Assembly (NCBI RefSeq): GCF_000294775.2 | Contig: NZ_CP015506.1 | Location: 2,393,501 to 2,457,500 of the forward strand | Direction: 5' to 3' | Source: Cytobacillus oceanisediminis 2691 | Lineage (GTDB): Bacteria > Bacillota > Bacilli > Bacillales > Cytobacillaceae | Length of the DNA: 64,000 nucleotides | In this document: positions 32,220-40,998 of the stretch, piece after piece | Position numbering within the stretch: the stretch's first letter is position 1 | Layout: each line of letters starts with the position of its first letter | Translations under genes and position numbers: made by a program | The notes under the pieces: generated by a model | What the model was told of the DNA's origin: nothing | Database searches by the model: none | Seen by the model: only the letters and a program-made list of their open reading frames with translations

Positions 32220-34508
32220 TCACCTTGCAGATTGGACTTTTTGTTTTTTTAGATCTTTCAATGCATTAAAAACTCTTTCAGGAGTAGCAGGCAGTTGAAA
32301 GATTCTAGCTCCTGTTGCATCATATATGGCCGACATGATAGCAGCGATAATCGGAATCATCACTACTTCACCAATTCCTTTTGCCCCAAAAGGCCCTGAT
32401 TGTTCGGGCTCTTCAACAGGGAAGGTCTCAATTAAAGGCGTCTCGCGAATAGTGGGGATGATATAATCAGTGAAATTCCGTGTCTTATGATAACCATTCT
32501 CTATCAGCACATCCTCAAAAAGGGTATAGCCGATTCCCATTACTGCTCCCCCTTCAGCCTGGCCCTCTAACCCCTGCGGATTAATGACTTTTCCAGCATC
32601 AGGGATGGAAACAACCCGCAAAACATCCGTTTCACCAGTTAAAGTATCTACTTCAACCATCACGACATGGGTTAAATATCCGTATAAATGATGGGGGGCG
32701 CCGCCTGAGCCTTTGATTTCTTCCTTTTCTTTTGGAAGGTAGAAGTGTCCTTCTACTCTGGCAGACTGATGTTGATCATAAAGGTGCTTATATATAGACT
32801 TATAGGGTATGATTTGTCCATCGGCTGAAATATGGTTTGGTCTTAAGTCAATTCTTGATGCTTGTAAATTCAGCATTTCAGCAGCTGTTTGGATAAGAAG
32901 CTCAGTCATCTTGGGTGCTGCTGCCGCAACAGCTCTTCCGCCGGTGTAGGTGGAGCGGGAGGCAGTTACAGTACCGCCATCAAGTGTCTTCTGTGTATCT
33001 CCTTGAACAACCATAATATTGCTGATATCACAGTTCAGCATCTCAGCCGCTATCTGGGCGTACACAGTGCTATTGCCTCCGCCGATTTCCTCGCATCCGA
33101 CACCTACAAGAAATTTACCGTCTGACTGAAGTTCGATAGAGGCGGCTCCATAATCAGGCAGGCCAATACCCATTCCAATGCCATGAAAGGAAGTTGCGAG
33201 GGACACCCCCCGTTTTTTCCATGGCTCACTCACTTCGGATTTATATTTTTCACGGTTCTTCCACAGATCGCAATTTTCTGCGGTTTCAAGTGTTTTATAG
33301 GTGCCCACACTGGATTTGACAATGTGGCCGACACTTGAAACTTCGCCCTGATGATAGACATTTTTTTTGCGAAGTTCAATTGGATTCATTCCCAGTTTTT
33401 CTGCAATCATATCCATATGGGTTTCAATTCCCATACATACCTGGTTGACGCCAAAGCCTCTGAAGGCACCGGCAATGCCATTATTGGTATAAACACAGAA
33501 GCCTTCGAGATCCACATTTGGAATTTTATAAGGGCCGCAAGAATGCTCGATTGCCAGAGCGATGACTGCCCCACCCAGGGAAGCATAGGCCCCGGTATCT
33601 CCTATGGCAGTTACCTGGTTAGCGATCAATGTGCCGTCTTTTTTGGCAGCTGTTTTCATTTTGACTTTAAATGGATGCCTTTTTATGCCGGCAATGACAG
33701 ACTCTTCACGGCTTAAATGAATTTTTACCGGCCGCCCGTTTGTATGCATGGCAAGGAGAGCCAGATAAATTTGAACCGTAATCTCATCCTTCCCGCCGAA
33801 TGCTCCTCCAATAGGACTTGAAATGACTCTGATTCTTTCAGGGTTATAAGCCAGGGACCTTGCAATCTGCATTCGATCACGGTACGCGTATTGGCCAGGG
33901 CAGCGAATCGTGAGGAATCCTTCTTCATCCATAACTCCCCAGCCGCCTTCTGTTTCAATAAATGCATGCATTTGGCGGGGGGAGTAGAAGGTATTCTCAA
34001 CAATGATGTCAGCTTCTTCGAAGGCTTCCTCAATGTTTCCGTTTTTTATTTTCACATGGCTGTGCAAATTGCCATCAGGATGAAGCTTTGGAGCAGAATC
34101 GGTTAAGGCATATTCAGCATCAGCAACAACTTCCAAAGGCTCATAATCCACTTTGATTAACGTCAGTGCCTGTTCGGCGATTTCCAGAGTTTCTGCTGCA
34201 GCCAGTGCTACAGCATCCCCTGTGCACCGTACGACATCTGAGCACAGAACAGGCTGATCGGGAACAACAATCCCAAATCCATTAAAGCCGGGAATATCTT
34301 TATGGGTAAGTACACAAATAACACCTGGGAGGTTTTTAGCTGCTTCAGTGTCAATGGATTTTATTTTGGCATGCGGATATTCAGACCGCAGGACTTTGCC
34401 CCAAACCATATTGTCAAATTGGTAATCGGTCATATATTTTAATTCTCCTGTTACTTTTTCCAGGCCATCAATTCTTTGGACTCTTTTTCCAACCCATTTG
34501 GTGTTCAT
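32220..34508 (-). CDS. pucD: Xanthine dehydrogenase, molybdopterin-binding subunit
   Basis: Catalytic large subunit that hydroxylates hypoxanthine and xanthine. About 762 residues, starting at ATG 34508 (MNTKWVGKRVQRIDGLEKV) with AGGAGGTGGG upstream and an ATGA overlap with the preceding gene. Visible motifs: GLEKVTGELKYMTDYQF, VISSPIGGAFGGKDEITVQ, NGIAGAFRGFGVNQVCMGIE (AFRG arginine), GVGCEEIGGGNSTVYAQIAA and the catalytic glutamate near the end in GPFGAKGIGEVVMIP. All belong to the XDH/aldehyde oxidase family. The neighbouring FAD and 2Fe-2S subunits complete the heterotrimer. Confidence 0.95.
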   Translation of the reverse strand: MNTKWVGKRVQRIDGLEKVTGELKYMTDYQFDNMVWGKVLRSEYPHAKIKSIDTEAAKNLPGVICVLTHKDIPGFNGFGIVVPDQPVLCSDVVRCTGDAVALAAAETLEIAEQALTLIKVDYEPLEVVADAEYALTDSAPKLHPDGNLHSHVKIKNGNIEEAFEEADIIVENTFYSPRQMHAFIETEGGWGVMDEEGFLTIRCPGQYAYRDRMQIARSLAYNPERIRVISSPIGGAFGGKDEITVQIYLALLAMHTNGRPVKIHLSREESVIAGIKRHPFKVKMKTAAKKDGTLIANQVTAIGDTGAYASLGGAVIALAIEHSCGPYKIPNVDLEGFCVYTNNGIAGAFRGFGVNQVCMGIETHMDMIAEKLGMNPIELRKKNVYHQGEVSSVGHIVKSSVGTYKTLETAENCDLWKNREKYKSEVSEPWKKRGVSLATSFHGIGMGIGLPDYGAASIELQSDGKFLVGVGCEEIGGGNSTVYAQIAAEMLNCDISNIMVVQGDTQKTLDGGTVTASRSTYTGGRAVAAAAPKMTELLIQTAAEMLNLQASRIDLRPNHISADGQIIPYKSIYKHLYDQHQSARVEGHFYLPKEKEEIKGSGGAPHHLYGYLTHVVMVEVDTLTGETDVLRVVSIPDAGKVINPQGLEGQAEGGAVMGIGYTLFEDVLIENGYHKTRNFTDYIIPTIRETPLIETFPVEEPEQSGPFGAKGIGEVVMIPIIAAIMSAIYDATGARIFQLPATPERVFNALKDLKKQKVQSAR

Positions 34509-35380
34509 TGGTTTTCCCACCTCCTGATTAGACGATATAACCCTCTTTCCAGTAAAGCGCTTGCCATATCTCTTCTATATGTAGCAGTTGCTCTTCCATC
34601 TGAAATGGGCATGACCTCTTTCCAGGCAATTTTGGCAATATTCTGGATTAATTCCTCGTTAAGCTGCCCCAGGGTAAGCATTGATTCACACTTACGTGCA
34701 CGGATAATAGTCGGCGCCACAGAACCGAAGGCAATTTTTCCTTCCGTGCAATTGCGGTCATTGTCCATTGTGAGTGAAATGGCTACATTCACAATGGAAA
34801 TGGATTGTGCTTTTCGGGGGCCGAGCTTTTGGAAAATGCCTATACCATTTGATTTTTGCGGCTTTATTAGGATATTTGTAATCATTTCATTTTCTTTTAA
34901 AACTGTCCTGCCGGGACCAGTGATAAACTCTTCGATTGGAATGGTCCGTTTATTCGTCAGCGAGGTGAGTTCGAGCATGGCACCGAGAACATACAAAGCC
35001 GGAAGGGTATCGCCCGCAGGGGAAGCAGTAGCAATATTTCCCCCGATTGTTCCCATATTCTGCATTTGGGTGGCTCCGACTTCACGGGCTGCTTCCACGA
35101 GAACATCCGCTTTTCTCTGCAGAAGCGGTGATTGAATCATATCGGTATGTGTGGTCAAGGGGCCAATATGGATAAAATCTTCACTTTCTTTGATATAGCG
35201 CAGCTCTTTTAAGTTTTTAATATTTATCCATGTATCAGGCCGCCATTTGCCTTCCTTCATCCGGACTGCTGCATCTGTCCCGCCGGCTATCAATCTATGT
35301 TTCCTGTCTTCCTTTGATAGCTGGGTCAGACATTCGGATAGTGAGGAAGGGGTAATCATATCAATTTCTGAAACGAGCAT
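34505..35380 (-). CDS. pucC: Xanthine dehydrogenase, FAD-binding subunit
   Basis: About 291 residues with the FAD-binding motif LIAGGTDAAVRMKEG near the N-terminus, GATQMQNMGTIGGNIATASP (second FAD motif), and GPGRTVLKENEMITNILI. It passes electrons from the iron-sulfur centres to FAD and NAD. The start is ATG 35380 (MLVSEIDMITPSSL) behind GGGAGGT; the in-frame TTG at 35395 would overlap this site. The stop overlaps the pucD start (ATGA), indicating translational coupling. Confidence 0.93.
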   Translation of the reverse strand: MLVSEIDMITPSSLSECLTQLSKEDRKHRLIAGGTDAAVRMKEGKWRPDTWINIKNLKELRYIKESEDFIHIGPLTTHTDMIQSPLLQRKADVLVEAAREVGATQMQNMGTIGGNIATASPAGDTLPALYVLGAMLELTSLTNKRTIPIEEFITGPGRTVLKENEMITNILIKPQKSNGIGIFQKLGPRKAQSISIVNVAISLTMDNDRNCTEGKIAFGSVAPTIIRARKCESMLTLGQLNEELIQNIAKIAWKEVMPISDGRATATYRRDMASALLERGLYRLIRRWENQ

Positions 35381-35396
35381 TGATTTACCTCCCAAG

Positions 35397-35981
35397 TCAT
35401 TTTTTTAGGGCATTTATATAATCTGCCTGTTTATTCAGGTTGAGATGAATCTCATCATTTTCAACGGGCACTTCAAGAAGAGCTTTTTCATGCTTTTGAA
35501 TTACAAATCTCAGGCCCATTCTTTCTTCCTTGATAGATAAAAGATCGCTTCTCAATTGGGCGGAAAAGAGGATAGGGTGACCTCTTTTGCATTGATGGCT
35601 GGGAACTGCAATCAGGCCGCCGCTTTTTGCAAGAGATTCTGCAAGCCTGTTAACGGTGAAAGACTGAAGCGGCTGGTCAACAGATGTAATAAGAATCGTT
35701 TCTGCTGACTTGACTGCGGTTTTAACTCCGGAAATGATTGATGAGCATTTTCCTTCATGGAATTGTTCATTCATTATGATTTTGATAGGGTATTTCTTTG
35801 CGATAGGAATAAATTCTTCGGCTTTGTAACCCAAAACGACAACAATGTCAGAAAACACGGATTCCATGAGGTTTTGCAGCTGATGCTCGAATAATGTCGT
35901 TCCTTGCCACGGCAGCAGTCCTTTTAAAGTGCCCATTCTGCTGGATCGGCCTGCAGCAAGAACAATAGCTGTATGTGTCAT
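35397..35981 (-). CDS. pucB: Molybdenum cofactor nucleotidyltransferase (PucB/MocA-like)
   Basis: A 194-residue MobA-like NTP transferase: AIVLAAGRSSRMGTLKGLLP (nucleotide-binding signature), VVVLGYKAEEFIPIAKKY, FHEGKCSSIISGVKTAVKSA and ILITSVDQPLQSFT. Members of this branch attach CMP to molybdopterin for XDH-family enzymes, which fits its place inside the XDH operon. It starts three bases after the stop of pucE, so it is probably translated by coupling. Confidence 0.9.
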   Translation of the reverse strand: MTHTAIVLAAGRSSRMGTLKGLLPWQGTTLFEHQLQNLMESVFSDIVVVLGYKAEEFIPIAKKYPIKIIMNEQFHEGKCSSIISGVKTAVKSAETILITSVDQPLQSFTVNRLAESLAKSGGLIAVPSHQCKRGHPILFSAQLRSDLLSIKEERMGLRFVIQKHEKALLEVPVENDEIHLNLNKQADYINALKK

Positions 35982-35984
35982 GGA

Positions 35985-36473
35985 CTATTTGGCTGCTTCC
36001 GGTTCGGATATTTTTTTTGAAGCAGCTGTCTGCACTGCCTTAATAATTTTTGTATAGCCTGTACAGCGGCATAGATTGCCGCCTAATGCTGTTTTAATTT
36101 CCTCTGCAGATGGGATCGTGTCAACTTTATCTAAAAATGTTTTAGCTGATACGATGATACCCGGAGTACAGTAACCGCACTGTGTTGCCCCTTCAGCAAT
36201 AAATGATTCCTGAATTACATCGAGATTTGGTGATAGGCCGACTCCTTCACAAGTTGTGATCACCTGGTTTTCCGCCTGGCCAGCGAGGACTAGACAGGAG
36301 CATACAACCTCTTTATTGATTAGTACAGAGCATGATCCGCATTCTCCCTTACCGCAGCATTCCTTGCTGGCAGTCAATCCTAAATCTTCCCTTAAGACAT
36401 CCAGGAGTGTTTTAGCAGGCGGGCAAACGACCGTACGTTCCTTTCCATTAACAATAAAATTAATACTTTTCAA
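35985..36473 (-). CDS. pucE: Xanthine dehydrogenase, 2Fe-2S subunit
   Basis: A 162-residue protein with two 2Fe-2S domains. The plant-type ferredoxin cysteines are in KECCGKGECGSCSVLINKE and VVCSCLVLAGQ; the helical second domain has TQCGYCTPGIIVSAK and GGNLCRCTGYTKIIKA. It relays electrons between the molybdenum centre and FAD. It starts at TTG 36473 behind GAGGAGGCGAAGAT, and is the first gene of the minus-strand operon, directly downstream of the purine riboswitch. Confidence 0.94.
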   Translation of the reverse strand: MKSINFIVNGKERTVVCPPAKTLLDVLREDLGLTASKECCGKGECGSCSVLINKEVVCSCLVLAGQAENQVITTCEGVGLSPNLDVIQESFIAEGATQCGYCTPGIIVSAKTFLDKVDTIPSAEEIKTALGGNLCRCTGYTKIIKAVQTAASKKISEPEAAK

Positions 36474-36614
36474 ATCTTCGCCTCCTCATAGAGCTTTGAA
36501 ACTTAAAAATGACAATGAGAAATTGTGTGAGTATTAAGGGATAATAGTCTGGCGAGCAAGCAGAGGTATTTAAATTATGATATTATGCATATTCTTCTAA
36601 ATAGACTAATAAGC

Positions 36615-36732
36615 ACAAAAAAATTCCTGCACAAAAGGTTCCTGGATGCTATCCACAGGAAAAAGCCTTTCGTAGATAGGAATTCCGGTTCCCAGTAGAA
36701 ACCCTCAAACCGATTATTGAGGTTATACGAAA
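36615..36732 (-). promoter_or_regulatory. Purine riboswitch (guanine type) before the XDH operon
   Basis: On the minus strand 36732-36668 folds like the purine aptamer. P1 is TTTCGTA / TACGAAA (36732-36726 with 36674-36668). P2 is CCTCAA / TTGAGG, enclosing an L2 that contains GG. J2/3 is GTTTCTAC. P3 is TGGGA / TCCTA, with L3 ACCGGAA offering the CC for L2-L3 kissing. J3/1 is TCTACG, with C at the ligand-pairing position, which selects guanine, hypoxanthine or a similar oxopurine rather than adenine. Downstream, ACGAAAGG can pair with CCTTTTGT, competing with P1, and GCAGGAA plus seven T (36630-36617) offers a terminator. It lies 142 bases before pucE. Confidence 0.85.
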
Positions 36733-36810
36733 AATTCTATTTGATTTTTCAGTGTGCTGGAGGGAGGTATTATCAAGACAATTATAGAAATAGAGGGGGA
36801 GTTGATTTGT

Positions 36811-36840
36811 AGTGTAATAGTTAAGCTAATATTTTGTCAA
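36811..36840 (-). promoter_or_regulatory. Sigma-A promoter of the XDH operon
   Basis: On the minus strand a perfect -35 TTGACA (36835-36840) is followed after 18 bases by TACACT (36811-36816). Transcription would start about 70 bases before the riboswitch aptamer. Confidence 0.6.
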
Positions 36841-36864
36841 GTAAGAATTTTCTGATAAATGGTA

Positions 36865-36893
36865 TTGACTTATAAAACTGCCTTGTTTAATAT
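36865..36893 (+). promoter_or_regulatory. Sigma-A promoter of the MpsC-domain gene
   Basis: TTGACT (36865-36870), 17-base spacer, TAATAT (36888-36893), then AGGAGGA before the ATG at 36915. It is divergent from the XDH promoter, with -35 boxes only 24 bases apart. Confidence 0.72.
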
Positions 36894-36914
36894 AGTGAAT
36901 AACAGGAGGACTAC

Positions 36915-37265
36915 ATGACTGTAATAACCTCAAAATTCCATCAATCATTAAAAAAAGATCTCGCTTTTCTTTATAATCGTGTCAATCAGGAGATCTACGG
37001 TACAGGCGTAAAGAAACAGCGTCTTGAAACTTTTGATGATAGAGTCATCATATTTGCTCAGCATAAGCGTGTACAGGCACTGCATATGCTAAGCCAGAAT
37101 TTTCATCACCTTACCATATCGGTTGATTCAGCATTAATTGTTGAATTTAAATCGCTTTTAAAGGGTCTGATTGAAAATTCTCTCCATTTGAAAGTCAAAA
37201 CGATTTTAAAAGATTACGATCCTGATACCGAAGAAGCATGCACAGTTATTTATTTTGAAGAATAG
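36915..37265 (+). CDS. MpsC/DUF2294-domain protein
   Basis: A 116-residue protein that looks like a single DUF2294 (MpsC) domain: FHQSLKKDLAFLYNRVNQEI, YGTGVKKQRLETFDDRVIIF and LTISVDSALIVEFKSLLKGL, ending TGxxEA-like (DPDTEEACTVIYFEE). MpsC domains were named from a staphylococcal cation-translocating, membrane-potential system; small stand-alone versions are common in bacilli and their role is unclear. It is divergent from the XDH operon. Whether it belongs with purine use is not shown. Confidence 0.75.
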   Translation: MTVITSKFHQSLKKDLAFLYNRVNQEIYGTGVKKQRLETFDDRVIIFAQHKRVQALHMLSQNFHHLTISVDSALIVEFKSLLKGLIENSLHLKVKTILKDYDPDTEEACTVIYFEE

Positions 37266-37366
37266 CAGTTTTACAATATGTTTGGGGAAGCTGTGCATGC
37301 CGCAGTTTTTCTTAAACCTGAATATCGGAGCGGTTCCTTTGCCTTTTGTTTAACGGAAGCTGAATG

Positions 37367-37428
37367 AAACCGCAGTAATAGAGCATCTATGTGTACTTTG
37401 ATGTTATCTATTGCTGCGGTTTTTTTTA
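37367..37428 (+). terminator. Long-stem terminator or attenuator before the purine permease
   Basis: AAACCGCAGTAATAG...CATC pairs with GATG...CTATTGCTGCGGTTT in a stem of about 20 pairs, then eight T. It may end the MpsC gene, but it lies in the 254-base leader of the permease. No clear promoter was found in the 90 bases between it and the permease start, so attenuation of read-through is possible. Confidence 0.7.
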
Positions 37429-37519
37429 TACTCATTTTTCTTTTGGGAGGTGATGCCTGTTTTTATCCGCTGGAGTCAGGCTGAGGCATAACAAAGAATT
37501 AAACCTGGAGGGGAAGTCT

Positions 37520-38848
37520 TTGGAAAAGCTAAATCCTTGGAAAGTAGGGACTTTGGGATTTCAGCATGTGCTGGCCATGTATGCAGGTGCTGTTATTGTT
37601 CCACTGATTGTTGGACCGGCAATAGGGCTCACGGCCCAGCAGCTTGCTTACTTAATTTCAATTGATTTATTTACTTGCGGGATTGCTACATTGCTTCAAG
37701 TAATAGGGGGGAGGCATTTTGGCATAAGGCTGCCGGTGATTCTTGGATGTACTTTTACAGCAGTCGGACCCATGATTGCCATCGGGAATTTGCAGGGCAT
37801 TACAGCCATCTACGGGGCCATTATTGCTTCGGGAATCATCGTAATGATCTTATCTCAATTTATGAGTAAAATAATGAGATTTTTCCCGCCGGTCGTAACC
37901 GGTTCAGTGGTAGCTATTATCGGGGTTTCCTTGATCCCTGTTGCAATGAATAATGCTGCAGGAGGACTTGGTTCCCCAGAATATGGGAGTGCCCAGAATT
38001 TATTCCTGGCTGCATTTACACTCGTTCTCATTATTTTAATGAACAGGTTCTTTAAAGGCTATATGAGAGCTATATCTGTGCTGCTTTCATTGGTGGCCGG
38101 AACGATCACTGCTTATTTTATGGGGCTCGTCAGCTTTGCCGAAGTCAGCCAGGCTTCCTGGTTTCATGTCGTTCAGCCATTTTATTTCGGATTCCCGACA
38201 TTCAATGCCTCGGCCATACTTACAATGACTTTAGTAGCTATTGTGAGCATGATTGAATCTACTGGGGTATTTCTGGCCCTCGGAGATGTCTGCGAGAGAA
38301 AGCTGGACTCCAAAGACATAAAAAAAGGGCTGCGTGCAGAGGGGCTGGCTGTGGTAATAGGAGGAATCTTTAATGCATTTCCTTATACGTCCTTTTCACA
38401 GAATGTGGGACTTGTAGCGCTAACTAAAGTAAAAACGAGAAATGTAGTTATCGCAGCTGGCGTTATATTAATGATTTTGGGGCTTTTGCCTAAAGTGGCA
38501 GCTCTGACCACGATTATCCCTATGGCTGTTCTTGGCGGAGCAATGATTCCAATGTTTGGAATGGTTATCTCATCCGGAATCAGAATGCTTTCTGTTGTTG
38601 ATTTCAGCAAAAATGAAAACTTGCTTATCGTTGCCTGTTCCATAGGAATCGGACTTGGTTCGGCAGTTGTCCCGCAAATTTTTGAAAGTCTTCCAACAAG
38701 CGCACGCTTGCTGGTTGAAAATGGGATCGTGCTGGGAAGCATCACAGCAATTTTATTAAATTTGGTATTTAATTATAAAGATTTAAATATAAGTGAAAGT
38801 GAAAGAATCGAACAGCTGAAAGGAGATCATTCAGCTGAAGCGATTTAA
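37520..38848 (+). CDS. NCS2 xanthine/uracil-family permease (PbuX/PucK-like)
   Basis: A 442-residue transporter with about 14 membrane segments, starting at TTG 37520 behind GAGGGGAAG. Signatures: GFQHVLAMYAGAVIVPLIVG, LPVILGCTFTAVGPMIAIG, IESTGVFLALGDVCERKLD and AFPYTSFSQNVGLVALTKVK (the NCS2 signature). The ALTKVKTR ending and the Q in FSQN are typical of xanthine/urate carriers rather than uracil carriers. It is followed 71 bases later by the cyclic amidohydrolase, with only a small hairpin (38868-38889, no T-run), so it probably heads the microcompartment operon and supplies its substrate. Confidence 0.9.
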   Translation: MEKLNPWKVGTLGFQHVLAMYAGAVIVPLIVGPAIGLTAQQLAYLISIDLFTCGIATLLQVIGGRHFGIRLPVILGCTFTAVGPMIAIGNLQGITAIYGAIIASGIIVMILSQFMSKIMRFFPPVVTGSVVAIIGVSLIPVAMNNAAGGLGSPEYGSAQNLFLAAFTLVLIILMNRFFKGYMRAISVLLSLVAGTITAYFMGLVSFAEVSQASWFHVVQPFYFGFPTFNASAILTMTLVAIVSMIESTGVFLALGDVCERKLDSKDIKKGLRAEGLAVVIGGIFNAFPYTSFSQNVGLVALTKVKTRNVVIAAGVILMILGLLPKVAALTTIIPMAVLGGAMIPMFGMVISSGIRMLSVVDFSKNENLLIVACSIGIGLGSAVVPQIFESLPTSARLLVENGIVLGSITAILLNLVFNYKDLNISESERIEQLKGDHSAEAI

Positions 38849-38919
38849 ATGCAATTGCTGAAACCATCTGCCTCTTCTTCGGGAGGCAGAAATCCAAATA
38901 ATAGATAGGAGCAGGAGAA

Positions 38920-40380
38920 ATGGATTTAATTTTGAAAAATGCAAGCATTCCCCAGGGAGATCGTCAGGTTTTAACAAATATTCTGGTAAACGAGGGAAAA
39001 ATTGTTGGCTACACTAATGACATTTCTTTTCTAAATGCAGCCAGGGTAATTGATATTAAAGGAAAATTAGTCGTTCCAGGCTGTATTGATCCGCATACTC
39101 ATTTTATGGATCCAGGCTTCACTCATAGAGAAACCTTTGCTACTGGCAGCCGTTCTGCAGCAGCCGGAGGCTTAACAACCATTATAGATATGCCTTGCTG
39201 CAGCAAGCCATCCGTTCGTGATGGGGAGAGTTTCAATAAAAAAATCGGACCAATCAGGGATCAGGCCTATATTGATTACTGTTTCTGGGGAGGCATGACT
39301 GGAGAAGATGCTCGTGAAGGCTGGATTGATAATATTTATCCGCAGATTGACCAGGGAGTTGTTGCCTTTAAAGTTTACATGACTCCTTCTGTACCTACCT
39401 TCCCTAAAGTATCGGACGCAGAGATGCTGGAAATTTTCAGTAACGTTGCAAAAACCGGACTCCCAATTGGTGTACATGCTGAAAACTATGATATCTGCAC
39501 ATTCTATTCCAAAAAACTTGAAAAGGAAGGGCGCCTTGACGGACCAGCATGGGCGGAAGCGCGTTCAAGCCTCGCTGAGAAGGTGGCCATTGAATTGATT
39601 CTCAGCTTTGCAGAAGCTACAGACGCACGTGTACATGTGGTACATATGAGCACAAAAGAAGGCGTCGAGCTGGTAAAAGCAGCCAAGAAGCGTGGTGTTA
39701 AGGTTACAGCAGAAACCTGTCCTCACTATCTTGTACTTAATGCAAAGGACTCCATGTCAGAGCGCGGTTCCTATGCAAAGATTGCTCCTCCTTTACGAGG
39801 AAAAGAGGATAACGAATCTCACTGGCAGGCTCTGGCTGACGGAACCATCGATTTTGTCGGTACAGATCATGCTCCATATGAAATTGCCACAGAAAAGGAT
39901 TATCCTGGGGCAACGATCTGGAACACTTTCCCTGGCATACCCGGGGTAGAAACGATGGTGCCGATCCTTGTCAGTGAAGGTTTAAATAAAGGCCGTTTAT
40001 CCCTATCAAGATTTGTCGAGGTAACGAGCCGCAATGCCGCCATTCACTATGGCATTTACCCTAAAAAGGGATCAATGGAAATTGGCAGTGATGCTGATTT
40101 CACTGTTATTGATCTTGAGAAAGAATATGTAATAGACGAGCAAAAAACAGAATCAATGGCTAAATATAACCCTCTGCATGGCATGAAGCTTAAAGGAAAG
40201 CCAGTCCAAACGATCATTCGCGGAAACGTGATTTTCGATGAAGATAAAGGCATCGTAGGAGAAGCGGGCTATGGTGAGTATGTTCCGCGCCAAAGCATTC
40301 AGAGGCTTGAGAGAACATTCAAGTATGAAAAATACGAAGCGGTAAAAGCAAAAACAAAAGACCCAGTAGCACAGCAATAA
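38920..40380 (+). CDS. Cyclic amidohydrolase (allantoinase/hydantoinase/dihydroorotase family)
   Basis: A 486-residue binuclear metal amidohydrolase. Metal ligands are all present: H59 and H61 in GCIDPHTHFMDPG, the carboxylated lysine K151 in VVAFKVYMTP, H186 in IGVHAENYD, H242 in VHVVHMSTKEG, and catalytic D316 in FVGTDHAPYE. Such enzymes open cyclic amide rings of hydantoin, dihydropyrimidine, allantoin or dihydroorotate. It is the first enzyme of the BMC locus. From its context I infer that it opens the six-membered ring of xanthine to 4-ureido-5-imidazolecarboxylate; dihydropyrimidinase or allantoinase activity are the alternatives. It has a polar C-terminal tail of about 30 residues. Confidence 0.88.
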   Translation: MDLILKNASIPQGDRQVLTNILVNEGKIVGYTNDISFLNAARVIDIKGKLVVPGCIDPHTHFMDPGFTHRETFATGSRSAAAGGLTTIIDMPCCSKPSVRDGESFNKKIGPIRDQAYIDYCFWGGMTGEDAREGWIDNIYPQIDQGVVAFKVYMTPSVPTFPKVSDAEMLEIFSNVAKTGLPIGVHAENYDICTFYSKKLEKEGRLDGPAWAEARSSLAEKVAIELILSFAEATDARVHVVHMSTKEGVELVKAAKKRGVKVTAETCPHYLVLNAKDSMSERGSYAKIAPPLRGKEDNESHWQALADGTIDFVGTDHAPYEIATEKDYPGATIWNTFPGIPGVETMVPILVSEGLNKGRLSLSRFVEVTSRNAAIHYGIYPKKGSMEIGSDADFTVIDLEKEYVIDEQKTESMAKYNPLHGMKLKGKPVQTIIRGNVIFDEDKGIVGEAGYGEYVPRQSIQRLERTFKYEKYEAVKAKTKDPVAQQ

Positions 40381-40407
40381 ATAGTTAATAGAGGGAGGCT
40401 GACCGGA

Positions 40408-40998
40408 TTGGAACTTAGGGGAAAAAAGCACTGTGTGGTCATTATTGATATGTTAAACGACTTTATCGGCGAAAAAGCAGCATTAAGGTGTGAAAATGGC
40501 GAAAAAATAGTTCCCAAAATTCAAGAGCTTATTCAATTCGCTCATGAGCACAATATCCAGGTTGTGCATGTTCAGGAAGCACACAGAAAAAATGACCGGG
40601 ATTTTCGCGTGAGGCCTGTCCATGCAGTTAAGGGAACCTGGGGTTCGGAATTCATTCCAGAGCTTCAGCCTGATGAGAGCAAAGGGGATTATGTGGTTCA
40701 AAAGAGGCGGCATAGTGCGTTTAGCTACACCGATTTTGATCTCTTCTTGAGAGAAGAAGAAATTGATACCGTCGTGCTGACTGGAGTCTGGACCAATGTA
40801 TGTGTTCGCAGTACTGCTTCTGATGCTTTGTATCACGGCTACAATGTCATTTGCATTTCAGATGCCACCGCTTCTCAGGATGACGATATGCATGTATCAG
40901 GTTTAAGAGACATTGATATCTTCGGAGATATATTATCAACAGAAAATTACAAAATGCTTGCTAAAAAGAAATTCTCCCAAGACGAATCTGTTGTCTAA
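40408..40998 (+). CDS. Isochorismatase-like cysteine hydrolase
   Basis: A 196-residue protein starting at TTG 40408, nine bases after GAGGGAGG. The catalytic triad of the family is visible: D14 in CVVIIDMLNDF, K99 in VVQKRRHSAFSYT and C132 in VWTNVCVRSTASDA. The family includes nicotinamidase, N-carbamoylsarcosine amidase, ureidoacrylate and biuret hydrolases. Its place directly after the ring-opening enzyme suggests removal of a carbamoyl group (inferred: ureidoimidazole carboxylate to aminoimidazole carboxylate, CO2 and ammonia). Its stop overlaps the next start. Confidence 0.87.
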   Translation: MELRGKKHCVVIIDMLNDFIGEKAALRCENGEKIVPKIQELIQFAHEHNIQVVHVQEAHRKNDRDFRVRPVHAVKGTWGSEFIPELQPDESKGDYVVQKRRHSAFSYTDFDLFLREEEIDTVVLTGVWTNVCVRSTASDALYHGYNVICISDATASQDDDMHVSGLRDIDIFGDILSTENYKMLAKKKFSQDESVV

